Origin: Bacillota bacterium
GTDB taxonomy: Bacteria > Sysuimicrobiota > Sysuimicrobiia > Sysuimicrobiales > Segetimicrobiaceae
Length of the DNA stretch: 33,605 bases
Direction: 5' to 3'
NCBI GenBank assembly: GCA_021324295.1
Contig: JAJPJJ010000009.1
Span: 1 to 33,605, forward strand
The position numbers and the translations under genes are program-made. The notes under the pieces are model-generated. The model saw nothing but the letters and a program-made list of their open reading frames with translations, made no database searches and was not told the DNA's origin. Below, piece after piece: positions 25,339-33,087 of this stretch (its first letter is position 1; the number at the start of each line of letters is the position of its first letter).

Positions 25339-26277
25339 TCAGCGAGCGTGGGAGGCCAGCGCCCGCTGCAGGAGCTCCTTCACGCGGGTCGCGTAGCGCC
25401 GGGCGCGCCCTCGCACGCGCTGCAGCGTCGGATGCCGGTAGGGCCACAGTACCCGGCGCAGAGCCGTCCGGAGCTCGGCGTCGGTGACGCCCTGTCGCGA
25501 CAGGTATCCTTCAAGCCAGGTCAAGAAGACCAACCGCACAGACTGCTGCTGTCGCGCCTTGTTCACCACGGCAACGCACGAATCCGGGTGCTGCCGATAC
25601 CTGTCCCAGCACTCGTTCGCGACGAACACAGGTTCCCGGAGGTAGACCTTGGCCAGGAAGGCTCGATCCTCATAGAGCTGGTAGATGCCGCGAAAGGACT
25701 CCTCGAATCCACCGACGCGTTCGATCATGTCACGGCGAAACATCAGGTCCGACGGACAGGGCGTGATCGCCTGCCCCAGCGGGGACGTGGCCTTCAGGAG
25801 CGTCGGCGGCCTCACCAGGGTATCCGTCGGCACGCCGAGCTCGGGCACATGGTCGCGGCAGATGTCTTCAGCGTTCCCGGTCCAGCTGTGCCAGTACTCG
25901 CTGCGCCCGTACACCATCGCGGCCTCGGGCTGTGCGCCGAGGATCGCCACCTGGCGCTCCAGCTTGTGCGGCAGCCACACGTCGTCGGCATCCAACAGCG
26001 CGACGTACTCGCCCCGGGCGTGGCGGACGCCGAGGTTGCGCGACGCGCACACGCCTCGATTCTCGTGCCCATCGTGCTCCAGATATCGCACCTTCCCGGG
26101 ACGCCCGTCGGCATAGTGCCGCGCGATCGCGGTCGCCGTGGCGGCGGACCCATCGTCGATCAGGAGCAGCTCCCAGTGGTCATAGGTCTGGGCCATGACG
26201 CTCTCGATGGCTTCCCGCAGGAAGGCCTCGCCGTCCAGGAAGGGAGTGATGACGGAGACGAGCGGCTTGGGGTTCAT
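25339..26277 (-). CDS. Family 2 glycosyltransferase
   Basis: 312 residues. GT-A enzyme starting PLVSVITPFLDGEAFLREAIE, with LLLIDDGSAATATA, CASRNLGVRHARGEY, the metal-binding DADDVW and, later, QLYEDRAFLAKV, which contains the acidic ED seen in this subgroup. It is a close relative of the GT2 at 3920-4981, so the two may catalyse similar linkages at different points of the repeat unit. The ATG at 26275-26277 begins 30 bases after the preceding GT4 stop. Confidence 0.94.
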   Translation of the reverse strand: MNPKPLVSVITPFLDGEAFLREAIESVMAQTYDHWELLLIDDGSAATATAIARHYADGRPGKVRYLEHDGHENRGVCASRNLGVRHARGEYVALLDADDVWLPHKLERQVAILGAQPEAAMVYGRSEYWHSWTGNAEDICRDHVPELGVPTDTLVRPPTLLKATSPLGQAITPCPSDLMFRRDMIERVGGFEESFRGIYQLYEDRAFLAKVYLREPVFVANECWDRYRQHPDSCVAVVNKARQQQSVRLVFLTWLEGYLSRQGVTDAELRTALRRVLWPYRHPTLQRVRGRARRYATRVKELLQRALASHAR

Positions 26278-26307
26278 CGCGTCTGTGGCCCTGCCCGGCC
26301 TCGACAG

Positions 26308-27681
26308 CTACGGCGCCGCCCGCATCGCGGCGTGCCTGGCGTCTCTTCGGCCGTCGAGGAGAAAGGCGCCGAGTTGCTCGCCGATCGCGCCGAGAGAAAA
26401 GCTCGCCTCGACGCGGCGTCTGGCGCGCCGTCCGAGCTCGCGGCTCCACGCCTCGTCGTCCAGGAGTCGGCCGAGCGCCAGCGCGAGCCGCGCGGCATCG
26501 CCGCGCGGGACGATGAGCCCGCCCGACGCCTCGCCGCCCTCGAGGATGTCCGGTATCCCGTGCGCGTCCGTGGCAACGACGGGCAGGCCGCACCCCATCG
26601 CCTCGAGCGGCGCCACCGGGAACCCCTCGTGGCGCGACGGAAACGCGTACACGTCCGCCGCCGACAGGTAACGGCGAATCGTGAGGCGGTCGTGCACGAA
26701 CTCGTCGACCCAGAGCACGGTGCCCGGCCGCACCGCCGCGACGCGTTGCCGCAACGCGTCGGCGTCCTGCCCCGTGCCGATGAGCAGGAGCCGGAGCGGG
26801 CGCGCCGGGCGCTCGTGCAGGAGCCCTTCCCACGCGTCCAGCAACGTGTCCAGGCCCTTCGGCCCTATCGAGATGCGTCCGTGCCACGCGACGACCCTGG
26901 CATCCGAGGGGATGCCGAGGGCAGCCCGCGCCTCCTGGCGATCCATCGGACACCAGAGCTCCGGGTCTATGGGGTTGAAGATCCGCGCGACCTTCCCCGC
27001 CGGGACGCCATAGCGATCCCGCACTCGCTGGATCTCCGTTTGCGTCCCGATGATCAAGCCCGCACAGGCGCGCGTCGAGAGCGGACGCAGAAGGCGCTCG
27101 AGGCGGCTCCTCTGGTAGTCGCCTCCTTGGAACGCGCCGAACACTGGCACCCGCATCAACCGGCCCAGCAGGACGCACACGTCGAAGCGCGGATACTCGT
27201 ACTCCTGGCAGAGGATCGCGCTGCACCGTTCATGGCGCAGTATGCGGGCGAGCAGCACCGGCGGGGTGGTCAGATAGAGCACCACTTCCTTCAGCAGCAC
27301 GAGCGCGGGGCGGACCAGCACCCGGGCCCCCCGGATCTCTCCGAATGCCTCCTCCACCGATCGTGCGTACGGACCGGACGGGCTCAGCATCTTGCGCCGC
27401 AGGACGCGGTAGAGTCCCGGGGCCGGCAGCATGTAGACGGGAGCGCCGGTCGGCCGATGCGTGAGCCGCGTCGGCTTCGCGACCCGCGTCGTCACGCAGA
27501 GCAGCACGACCCGTATCCCGACCCGCTGCAGCGCCTCGACGTAGCGGAACATGTAGCTGCCCGTGAACTCGCGGCAGAAGGACTCCAGCGACACGCCAAG
27601 GGTGTCCAGGAAGTCTTCGATGACGTTGCCCCACGGCAGAAAGGCGATCGTCGGGGGCGCGCCGCTCAGGCCTGCGCTCAT
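26308..27681 (-). CDS. Family 4 glycosyltransferase
   Basis: 457 residues. GT-B enzyme. The acceptor half is unusual in beginning with a TIAFLPWGNVIEDFLDTLGV segment and in its long region SYMFRYVEALQRVGIRVVLL; the donor half is standard: KVARIFNPIDPELWCP, VVAWHGRISIGPKGLDTLLDA, LIGTGQDADAL, ADVYAFPSRHEGFP and E-x7-E in EGFPVAPLEAMGCGLP. The ATG at 27679-27681 overlaps the previous gene as ATGA. The frame is open further right but without protein-like sequence. Confidence 0.93.
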   Translation of the reverse strand: MSAGLSGAPPTIAFLPWGNVIEDFLDTLGVSLESFCREFTGSYMFRYVEALQRVGIRVVLLCVTTRVAKPTRLTHRPTGAPVYMLPAPGLYRVLRRKMLSPSGPYARSVEEAFGEIRGARVLVRPALVLLKEVVLYLTTPPVLLARILRHERCSAILCQEYEYPRFDVCVLLGRLMRVPVFGAFQGGDYQRSRLERLLRPLSTRACAGLIIGTQTEIQRVRDRYGVPAGKVARIFNPIDPELWCPMDRQEARAALGIPSDARVVAWHGRISIGPKGLDTLLDAWEGLLHERPARPLRLLLIGTGQDADALRQRVAAVRPGTVLWVDEFVHDRLTIRRYLSAADVYAFPSRHEGFPVAPLEAMGCGLPVVATDAHGIPDILEGGEASGGLIVPRGDAARLALALGRLLDDEAWSRELGRRARRRVEASFSLGAIGEQLGAFLLDGRRDARHAAMRAAP

Positions 27682-28658
27682 GCGCCGGTCTCCCGGAGGC
27701 GGCTCTCGCGCAACGCCAGGCGCGCCCCGAGCCAGTAGCAATAATCCAGGACGAAGTCGTACAGCACCCACAGCCGGCGCGGTCGCCGTCGCTCCACCAG
27801 TTCGACCAGCCTGATCACCCACGCCGGCGTCGGAGGAAGGGTCGCGCTGAGGCCCAATAGCGCCGCCCGCGCAAGGCGCCACTTGTACGAGGCCTGATGG
27901 AACGTCGCGAGCTTGAGGTGCGCGAACGCCTCAGGGTGCTTGCTGGCGAGCAGCACCGCGGTCCGCCCCTTCGAGATCGTGTCGCGGGAGAGTTCGGAAA
28001 AGCTCTTCGTGTAGTACTGGCGGGCGAGTGCCTCCGCTTCGTACTTGAGCTGGATGCCGGCGCGCGATAGACGCAGCCAGAGCTCCAGGTCCTCGTTGCC
28101 GTATCGCTCGAATGCTTCATCGAGTAGCCCTACCTCGAGGAACCGCTCACGCCTCATGGAAAAATTGCCGCTGTAGAAGTCGCGAAGCGTGAAGACGTGG
28201 TCCGCGCGGGCCAGGGTCGCGAGATGTTGGTTGAATTTGGCGGCGATGTACGCGGTGACCGGCGGCGATGAGCCGTTGGCGTCGATGGGCACTGCCCCCA
28301 GCACACCGCGCCGCGCGCCATCGGCGTGAGCGGCGAGATGTGCGCTCAGGCACCCCGGCGCCGGCGCCATGTCGTCGTCGAGCAGGACGACCACCTCGCC
28401 GCACGCGGCACGGATGCCCGCGTTGCACGCCGCGGCGCGGCCGCTGTGGGGCTGCCAGAGCACGCGCAGGGCGTACGGCGCTGGGAACCGATTCGCCATC
28501 TCGCGCGTGCCGTCGTCCGACCCGTCGATCGAGATGATCACCTCGTAGTCGTGTGCGGGCAGCGTTTGCCGGGCGAGGTGGTCCAGCAGGCGCCGCACCG
28601 CCGCGCGGCGCTGGTAGGTGGGGACCACGACGCTCAGGCGGTAGGGCGGAGCGCGCAC
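27678..28658 (-). CDS. Family 2 glycosyltransferase
   Basis: 326 residues from a GTG at 28656-28658 that has AGGAG six bases upstream and begins two bases after the previous stop. GT-A fold: RLSVVVPTYQRRAAVRRLLD, VIISIDGSDDGT, GRAAACNAGIRAACGEVVVL, metal motif LLDDDM, then GNFSMRRERFLEVGLLDE and YGNEDLELWLRLSRAG with the conserved ED base. The C-terminal ~60 residues contain weakly hydrophobic stretches that may sit at the membrane. The open frame extends over 1 kb to the right antisense to real coding sequence; that part is not used. Confidence 0.92.
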   Translation of the reverse strand: MRAPPYRLSVVVPTYQRRAAVRRLLDHLARQTLPAHDYEVIISIDGSDDGTREMANRFPAPYALRVLWQPHSGRAAACNAGIRAACGEVVVLLDDDMAPAPGCLSAHLAAHADGARRGVLGAVPIDANGSSPPVTAYIAAKFNQHLATLARADHVFTLRDFYSGNFSMRRERFLEVGLLDEAFERYGNEDLELWLRLSRAGIQLKYEAEALARQYYTKSFSELSRDTISKGRTAVLLASKHPEAFAHLKLATFHQASYKWRLARAALLGLSATLPPTPAWVIRLVELVERRRPRRLWVLYDFVLDYCYWLGARLALRESRLRETGA

Positions 28659-28660
28659 GG

Positions 28661-29845
28661 TCAGCTCCTGCCGGTGGCGCAGCCGTGGGCCACCGGCGCA
28701 GGTGCAAGCAGCGACCGGAACAGTTCCTCGTAGGCGGCCACGGTGTGGTCGTGGGAGAACCACGTCGCGATCCTGCGCGCGGCCGCGGTGGCCATCGCGC
28801 GGCGTTCCGCGGCGGATAGTCCGAGCCCGCGTAGGAGCGCGGCCGCCAGGGCATCCGGTGAGTCGGGTTCGACCAGGAAGCCGGTGAGGGAGTCTTCGAT
28901 CACCTCGGGTGCGCCGCCGACGCGGGTTGCGACGGCCACGGCGCCGCTCGCGCCCGCCTCGAGCAACACCCGCGGCAGACCCTCGCTGCGCCTCCGCGAC
29001 GGGACCACGACGAGGTCGGCGCCGCGATACAGGGCGGGCAGCTCCCCCTGATCTACGCGGCCCATGAACCGCACGTCGGGTGCCACCCCGAGGTGCTGCG
29101 CGAGCGCGCGCCACCTGTCTGTCTCCGGTCCCGCGCCGGCCACGTAGAGGGGGATCCCAGGTGCGCGCGCTCGAACCTGCCGCCAGGCCTCCAGCAATAT
29201 GTCGATCCCCTTGGATGGGTCGAGGCGGCCGACGTAGAGGACGTACCGCTGCCGCGCGGGGCCCTCCGGCCCGGCCGGTTCTGTGAGCCACGACGGGTCG
29301 ATGCCATTGTGGATGGCCCGACACCGATCGCGGAGGAACGGGTACAACGCGATGAGGTCCCGCGCCAGGGCGTCGCTCACTGCGGTCACCGCGTCGGCCC
29401 GCCTGAACAGCCGTCGCAGCCAGGCCTGGAGCCACCGGTCGTCCGTGCCCTCTGCTCTGATTTCGCTTTCGGCCCGTGCCGTCACAACGAGTCGCCAGGT
29501 GTGGGGGAGAACGTGTGCGCCGATCACGGGAAGCGACTGGCGCGCGGGACATTGAACGGACACGATGTCGGGTTTGAACGCCCCCATGATCCGCCGGACG
29601 TGACGGGTGCTGCGGAGGAGCCCTCTCCACGACCACGGACGACGAGGCGGGTAGACCTCCGGGACGGCCCACACCTGCCCTGCAAAGCGGTGGACTGTCC
29701 GTGTGGATCGGGGCGATCCCATTTCGACGATGCCGACGCGGTGGCCTCGCCGGCGGAGCGCTTCCGCTAGAAGGAGGACCGAGACTTGCGAACCGCCCAG
29801 GTCATCCAGCCGCCACGGGTACACGAACAGGATCGTCATCAGCAT
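28661..29845 (-). CDS. Family 4 glycosyltransferase
   Basis: 394 residues. GT-B enzyme: TILFVYPWRLDDLGGSQVSV at the N-terminus (GGSQ loop), KPDIVSVQCPARQS, then VLYVGRLDPSKGIDILLEAW, VAGAGPETDRW, VRFMGRVDQGELPALYRGAD and E-x7-E in EGLPRVLLEAGASGAV. The best start is uncertain: ATG at 29843-29845 or at 29837-29839, two codons apart, neither with a clear ribosome-binding site. It follows the deacetylase gene by 37 bases. Confidence 0.93.
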   Translation of the reverse strand: MLMTILFVYPWRLDDLGGSQVSVLLLAEALRRRGHRVGIVEMGSPRSTRTVHRFAGQVWAVPEVYPPRRPWSWRGLLRSTRHVRRIMGAFKPDIVSVQCPARQSLPVIGAHVLPHTWRLVVTARAESEIRAEGTDDRWLQAWLRRLFRRADAVTAVSDALARDLIALYPFLRDRCRAIHNGIDPSWLTEPAGPEGPARQRYVLYVGRLDPSKGIDILLEAWRQVRARAPGIPLYVAGAGPETDRWRALAQHLGVAPDVRFMGRVDQGELPALYRGADLVVVPSRRRSEGLPRVLLEAGASGAVAVATRVGGAPEVIEDSLTGFLVEPDSPDALAAALLRGLGLSAAERRAMATAAARRIATWFSHDHTVAAYEELFRSLLAPAPVAHGCATGRS

Positions 29846-29882
29846 GGCACGCCGGTGGAGCCCGCTGCGGGGGAGGATCCCT

Positions 29883-30677
29883 TCACGGGCCGGTGCTCTT
29901 CGCTGCGCTGGTGCCACCGGCCGGGGAGTCTCCGCGCCGCCTCAGGCCTGCCATGACATCCGCGCTGCCATGCGTGACCCAGTGCACCTGCTGTGGCCGT
30001 CCGTGCCGCAGCAGCTCTGGAACCGTGACGAAACTGAACGTGCCGGCCAAGCGATTCAAGAGGAGCCTTACCGCATCCAGCGTCGCGCCCCGGTCGAAGT
30101 ACTGCTCGTCCACGGCGTCGACGAGTCCGTCGTGGAAGGCCACCACGCTCCCGGGTCGAAGCGCGTCCATCACCCGGGCGGCGATCGTGCTCGGTGAGCG
30201 GTCGCGCCAGTCGGCCGCCCAGACGCTCCAGGCGACCACTCGATACCCGAGGAGTAGAGCATCCAGCCTCGACCAGATATCTTGGTGACCGTACGGGGGT
30301 CGGAACAGACGCTGCCCGTGCGGTGCGAGGGCTCGTTCGCACGCGCGGATCTGTGCCCGCCGTGCCCGAGCGGAGAGCGAGGGGAACGACGGGTGGTCCC
30401 ACGAGTGGTTGCCGATCGCGTGTCCGGAGGCAGCGACGCGCCGCAGGAGTCCCGAATGCCGATGCGCGGCCTGCCCGACCATGAAGAAGGTCGCTCGTGC
30501 GCGATACGCATCCAGTATCTCGAGCAGACGGGGCGTCCAGACCGGGTCAGGGCCGTCGTCGAACGTGAGCGCGGCAACTGGCTCCTGCGTGGAGACGTGC
30601 GTCATCGTCCCGAGGGCGCGCACGGCGACTGGACGGCAGAGCCGCCGTAGGAACCGCAGGCCACCTGAGGCTCGCAT
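29883..30677 (-). CDS. NodB-type polysaccharide deacetylase
   Basis: 264 residues. CE4 metal-dependent deacetylase expected to remove N- or O-acetyl groups from a sugar. All five motifs are visible: TFDDGP with the catalytic Asp40 and metal Asp41, the metal-binding HSWDH (His91, His95), RPPYG (126-130), the W150/W153 region, and FHDG with His182. There is no obvious signal peptide or membrane anchor, so it may act in the cytoplasm on a lipid-linked intermediate, unlike most secreted relatives. The ATG at 30675-30677 begins 10 bases after the SDR stop. Confidence 0.92.
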   Translation of the reverse strand: MRASGGLRFLRRLCRPVAVRALGTMTHVSTQEPVAALTFDDGPDPVWTPRLLEILDAYRARATFFMVGQAAHRHSGLLRRVAASGHAIGNHSWDHPSFPSLSARARRAQIRACERALAPHGQRLFRPPYGHQDIWSRLDALLLGYRVVAWSVWAADWRDRSPSTIAARVMDALRPGSVVAFHDGLVDAVDEQYFDRGATLDAVRLLLNRLAGTFSFVTVPELLRHGRPQQVHWVTHGSADVMAGLRRRGDSPAGGTSAAKSTGP

Positions 30678-30687
30678 CGGCGTGACG

Positions 30688-31455
30688 CTATTGGGGCTTC
30701 GCCAGCGGCCGGATCGTGACGTCGGTGACTTCGGCGGTGCGCGGCAAGGTGAGCGCGCTGAGCACGACGGCGGCGGCGTCCTCCGGCTGCACGAGGCGGT
30801 CCGGCCTGTACGCCCGTCCCTCGGTGCGGTGCACGCCTTCCTGCATCGGGCTGGCCATCCGGCCGAGGAACACGCTGAGGATGCGGACGCCGTCCCCGTT
30901 CACCTCGTCCCGGAGGCTGTCCGCGACGGCCCGCAACGCGTGCTTGGTGGCCGCGTACTGCCCGACGTTTCCCCTGGCGCTCAGGCCCGCGCTCGAGTTG
31001 ATGAACACGATCTGGCCCTGGCAGCGCTTGATCAGCGGGAGCAGGCGCTGGGTGAGGATATAGGGAGCACGAACGTTGATCCGGTATTGCCGGTCGAGCG
31101 CCGCGGGCGAGGCCTCTTCGAGCCGGCCTAGGGCGATGACGCCGGCGCTGTGCACCAGGATGTCTACCTGCTCCAGGTGGCTGCAGAGGACCGCGCAGAG
31201 CTCCTCGATCCGCTCGTCCGACGCAAGATCGGCGGGATACGACCGAGCCTCGGCGCCCATGGCACGAGCGACGTCGGCCACGGTCCCCAGCCGTTCCGCG
31301 GACCTGCCGACAAGGTGGAGCGCCGCGCCCCGGGCGGCCAGCGCGACGGCGATCGCCCGCCCCAGGCCGCTGCTGGCGCCGGTGACGACCGCGACGGTTC
31401 CCCCGAGAGGAGGGGGGACGTCAGGGTTGGCCGCGGCGGCCGTCGCCTCTAACAT
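30688..31455 (-). CDS. Short-chain dehydrogenase/reductase
   Basis: 255 residues. Classical SDR with cofactor motif VVTGASSGLG, the DLAS adenine-loop segment, HSAGVIALG in place of the usual NNAG, catalytic Ser in NSSAGL and YAATK (Y-x3-K). VGRSAERL after beta-2 suggests NADP preference. The substrate cannot be told; a role in precursor synthesis is inferred only from position as first gene after the nusG-like gene. The ATG at 31453-31455 has AGAGGA directly adjacent, which is closer than ideal. About 17 Ala/Pro-rich residues precede the fold. Confidence 0.9.
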   Translation of the reverse strand: MLEATAAAANPDVPPPLGGTVAVVTGASSGLGRAIAVALAARGAALHLVGRSAERLGTVADVARAMGAEARSYPADLASDERIEELCAVLCSHLEQVDILVHSAGVIALGRLEEASPAALDRQYRINVRAPYILTQRLLPLIKRCQGQIVFINSSAGLSARGNVGQYAATKHALRAVADSLRDEVNGDGVRILSVFLGRMASPMQEGVHRTEGRAYRPDRLVQPEDAAAVVLSALTLPRTAEVTDVTIRPLAKPQ

Positions 31456-31553
31456 TCCTCTACCCGCATCTCTGGCTCGATGCGCGTCGCCCCGGCACAC
31501 GGCTTTGGGGACGCCGCTCTCATCCCACGAGGCAGGAGGCGCGTTCCCGGCAT

Positions 31554-31571
31554 AGCTCCGCCCTCGAGTGC
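31554..31571 (-). repeat. Conserved block 2, copy B, between nusG-like gene and SDR gene
   Basis: On the minus strand it reads GCACTCGAGGGCGGAGCT, the partner of the block at 20451-20468. It lies in the 173-base gap between the nusG-like stop and the SDR start, about 100 bases before the SDR start. The rest of the gap shows no gene or clear promoter. Confidence 0.6.
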
Positions 31572-31628
31572 GGCCGCCGGGCAACTGCGCACTCCTGAGA
31601 GGTTCCCCCCGAGGCTCGTCTTCCTGGT

Positions 31629-32138
31629 TCAGGCGGACTCAAGGTCGAGCTCGTCGGCCTCGACTCGGAGCACCCGCCCCAACAACTCCAGCAGCACCCG
31701 CACCCGGCCGGCTCGTGGGACAGCGGACTCGAGAATCGCTTCCAGGCCGGCCAGGGAGCCCGATCGGAACCGCACCCGGTCGCCGGCGGCGAACCGGTGC
31801 CCCGGCCGCACGAACCCCAGATCCCGCGTCCGCTCCTGGATGGCTTGGATCGCCTCGTCGGGCACCGGGACAGGTTCGTCCGCGACGCCGAGAATGCGCT
31901 GCACGCCGGGACTCCACCGGACCGCGTGCCAGCAGTGCGGGCTACGGTCGACCGCCTCCATCTGGACGAACAGATAGCCGGGGAACAACGGCTCCAGCCC
32001 GGTATGCCGGATGCCGTTCCGGCGACGAGCAACCTCGACGAGCGGAAGAAACGCCGGGATCGCCCTGCTCGCGAGGTGACGGGCCACCCGGCCCTCGCCA
32101 TGCCGCTTCGTCTGCACGGTATACCAAGCCACGCTCAT
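31629..32138 (-). CDS. NusG-family specialised antiterminator (RfaH/LoaP-like)
   Basis: 169 residues. Residues 1 to ~105 form an NGN domain (AWYTVQTKRHGEGRVARHL, LEPLFPGYLFVQME, VRWSPGVQRILGV), and ~112-169 a KOW domain (FAAGDRVRFRSGSLAGLEAILE). It lacks the extra domains of housekeeping NusG and sits at the head of a glycan locus, as RfaH, UpxY and LoaP paralogues do. It would bind elongating RNA polymerase and allow transcription of long operons. The ATG at 32136-32138 has a weak AGGGA site. It is preceded by the 85-base element also found before wza, making the element a candidate recruitment or control site. Confidence 0.92.
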   Translation of the reverse strand: MSVAWYTVQTKRHGEGRVARHLASRAIPAFLPLVEVARRRNGIRHTGLEPLFPGYLFVQMEAVDRSPHCWHAVRWSPGVQRILGVADEPVPVPDEAIQAIQERTRDLGFVRPGHRFAAGDRVRFRSGSLAGLEAILESAVPRAGRVRVLLELLGRVLRVEADELDLESA

Positions 32139-32180
32139 GGAATCCCTGTGCCTCGCCGCGCGCCATGCCCTCTGCCGCCG

Positions 32181-32265
32181 GCACCTAGCTCACTCCTCTG
32201 GGCGCGCGCTCCTCACCTCCTCTCTAACGGACGTTTCGCGGCCCTCGAAGGCGTCGCTCGAAAGA
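32181..32265 (-). repeat. 85-base leader element, copy B (upstream of the nusG-like gene)
   Basis: Partner of 20564-20648; 73 of 85 positions agree by hand alignment with no gap, and weaker similarity extends to about 32290. It ends 43 bases before the nusG-like start. Its last 23 bases contain AGAGGAG but no start codon at the right distance, so this is not a normal ribosome-binding site. The element can also be read as a short peptide in frame with the upstream hypothetical gene. Confidence 0.8.
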
Positions 32266-32333
32266 GGCAAGATGCGGCGCAGGCGATCGAGCAGCGGATC
32301 ACCACGGAGGAAATGGGCGACGTCCCCGGGACG
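32193..32333 (-). other. In-frame, protein-like extension after the stop of the hypothetical gene
   Basis: Directly after the TGA at 32334-32336 the same frame runs 47 codons to a second TGA (32190-32192) and reads like protein: DVAHFLRGDPLLDRLRRIL, then LSSDAFEGRETSVREEV. It has no ATG or GTG; a TTG at 32268-32270 could start a 27-residue peptide. It covers most of the leader element. Confidence 0.35.
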
Positions 32334-32335
32334 TC
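32319..32335 (-). terminator. Small hairpin overlapping the stop of the hypothetical gene
   Basis: GACGTCC and GGACGTC form a 7-bp perfect stem with a 3-base loop overlapping the TGA at 32334-32336. No T-run follows; it may be a weak terminator or a stop-codon-proximal structure. Confidence 0.3.
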
Positions 32336-32798
32336 AGGATGCGCCCAGCAGCGCGTTCCGCACCTCAGCGTCGCTCTGCGCGAGCAGCTCGCGCTCGCCG
32401 TCCTCCTCGCAGAGGATCTCCTGGTAGATGGCGTAGCCCTCAGCGGAGATCGAGGACCGTAACTTCGCCTCAAGATCGAGCTTCGTGTAGAAGGCCCGTT
32501 CCAGGTAGATCTTCCGGTACAGCCACAGGCAGTGGCGGTCCACATGCTCGAGCGCCGTCATCGTGCGAAAGCTGAGATCCCTGCGATCGGCCGCCCCCGC
32601 AAGTTGCCTGTAACAATTCCGCAGGTCCTTGGATAGGAAGCACAATTCGGCTGTGAGGTCCTGAAGCGGGACGGTTCCCCGTGCGGCCTCCCTCACGAGC
32701 CGCAGGAGGCGTCCCTCAACGAACTCGACAGTGCTGGACACGTCGGCGAGGAGACGATGGATGTGCTCGGGGTCGCGCTCCTCCGCACCTGACGACAT
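32334..32798 (-). CDS. Small helical protein of unknown function
   Basis: 154 residues from the ATG at 32796-32798, which has GGAGG five bases upstream. I do not recognise a family. The composition (many Leu, Arg, Glu, no membrane segment) and heptad-like spacing (LLADVSSTVEFVEGRLLRLV, LCFLSKDLRNCYRQL) predict an all-alpha, soluble, possibly four-helix protein. Its place between a response regulator and the nusG-like gene, 195 bases before the latter, suggests a regulatory role but nothing in the sequence proves it. The same frame continues for 47 protein-like codons after the TGA. Confidence 0.7.
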   Translation of the reverse strand: MSSGAEERDPEHIHRLLADVSSTVEFVEGRLLRLVREAARGTVPLQDLTAELCFLSKDLRNCYRQLAGAADRRDLSFRTMTALEHVDRHCLWLYRKIYLERAFYTKLDLEAKLRSSISAEGYAIYQEILCEEDGERELLAQSDAEVRNALLGAS

Positions 32799-33087
32799 GC
32801 GCGCCTCCATCGGCACCGGCAGTTGCCGTGTCCGCAAGATCCCGCTCCGCGTAGCGGGCCTCCCAGGATCGCACATCCACGCGCGGGTGCTCGCCGAAGA
32901 CATGCCCTCGACACGGCAATGCCGACGGCGGCCGGTCTCGACTAGGAAGGTTTTGAGACGGGGAACGTATTCCTACGCGCGAGCGGGTATTTGCGCGCCT
33001 CCTTTGAAGAGGCGGCTGTCTCGATTGAAATAGCCGATCGCGTACGAGAAGCGGGCTTACCGGTGGGACGGCAAAGCGGTGGCCGGG
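32799..33087 (-). other. 289-base gap between response regulator and hypothetical gene
   Basis: No gene was recognised. A hairpin CGCCTC / GAGGCG with a 7-base loop lies at 32996-33014. The area around 32941-33045 is locally richer in A+T than its surroundings (runs such as TTTTGAG and GATTGAAATAG on the plus strand), making it the most likely place in the regulatory end for a promoter reading left, but I could not identify a convincing -35/-10 pair. Confidence 0.4.

Noticed and set aside
24352-27738. A very long plus-strand open frame of more than 1100 codons
   Set aside because: It lies antisense to the GT2-methyltransferase, GT2 and GT4 genes, whose minus-strand translations contain clear motifs. 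High G+C makes long antisense frames common, and its sequence shows no recognisable domains.
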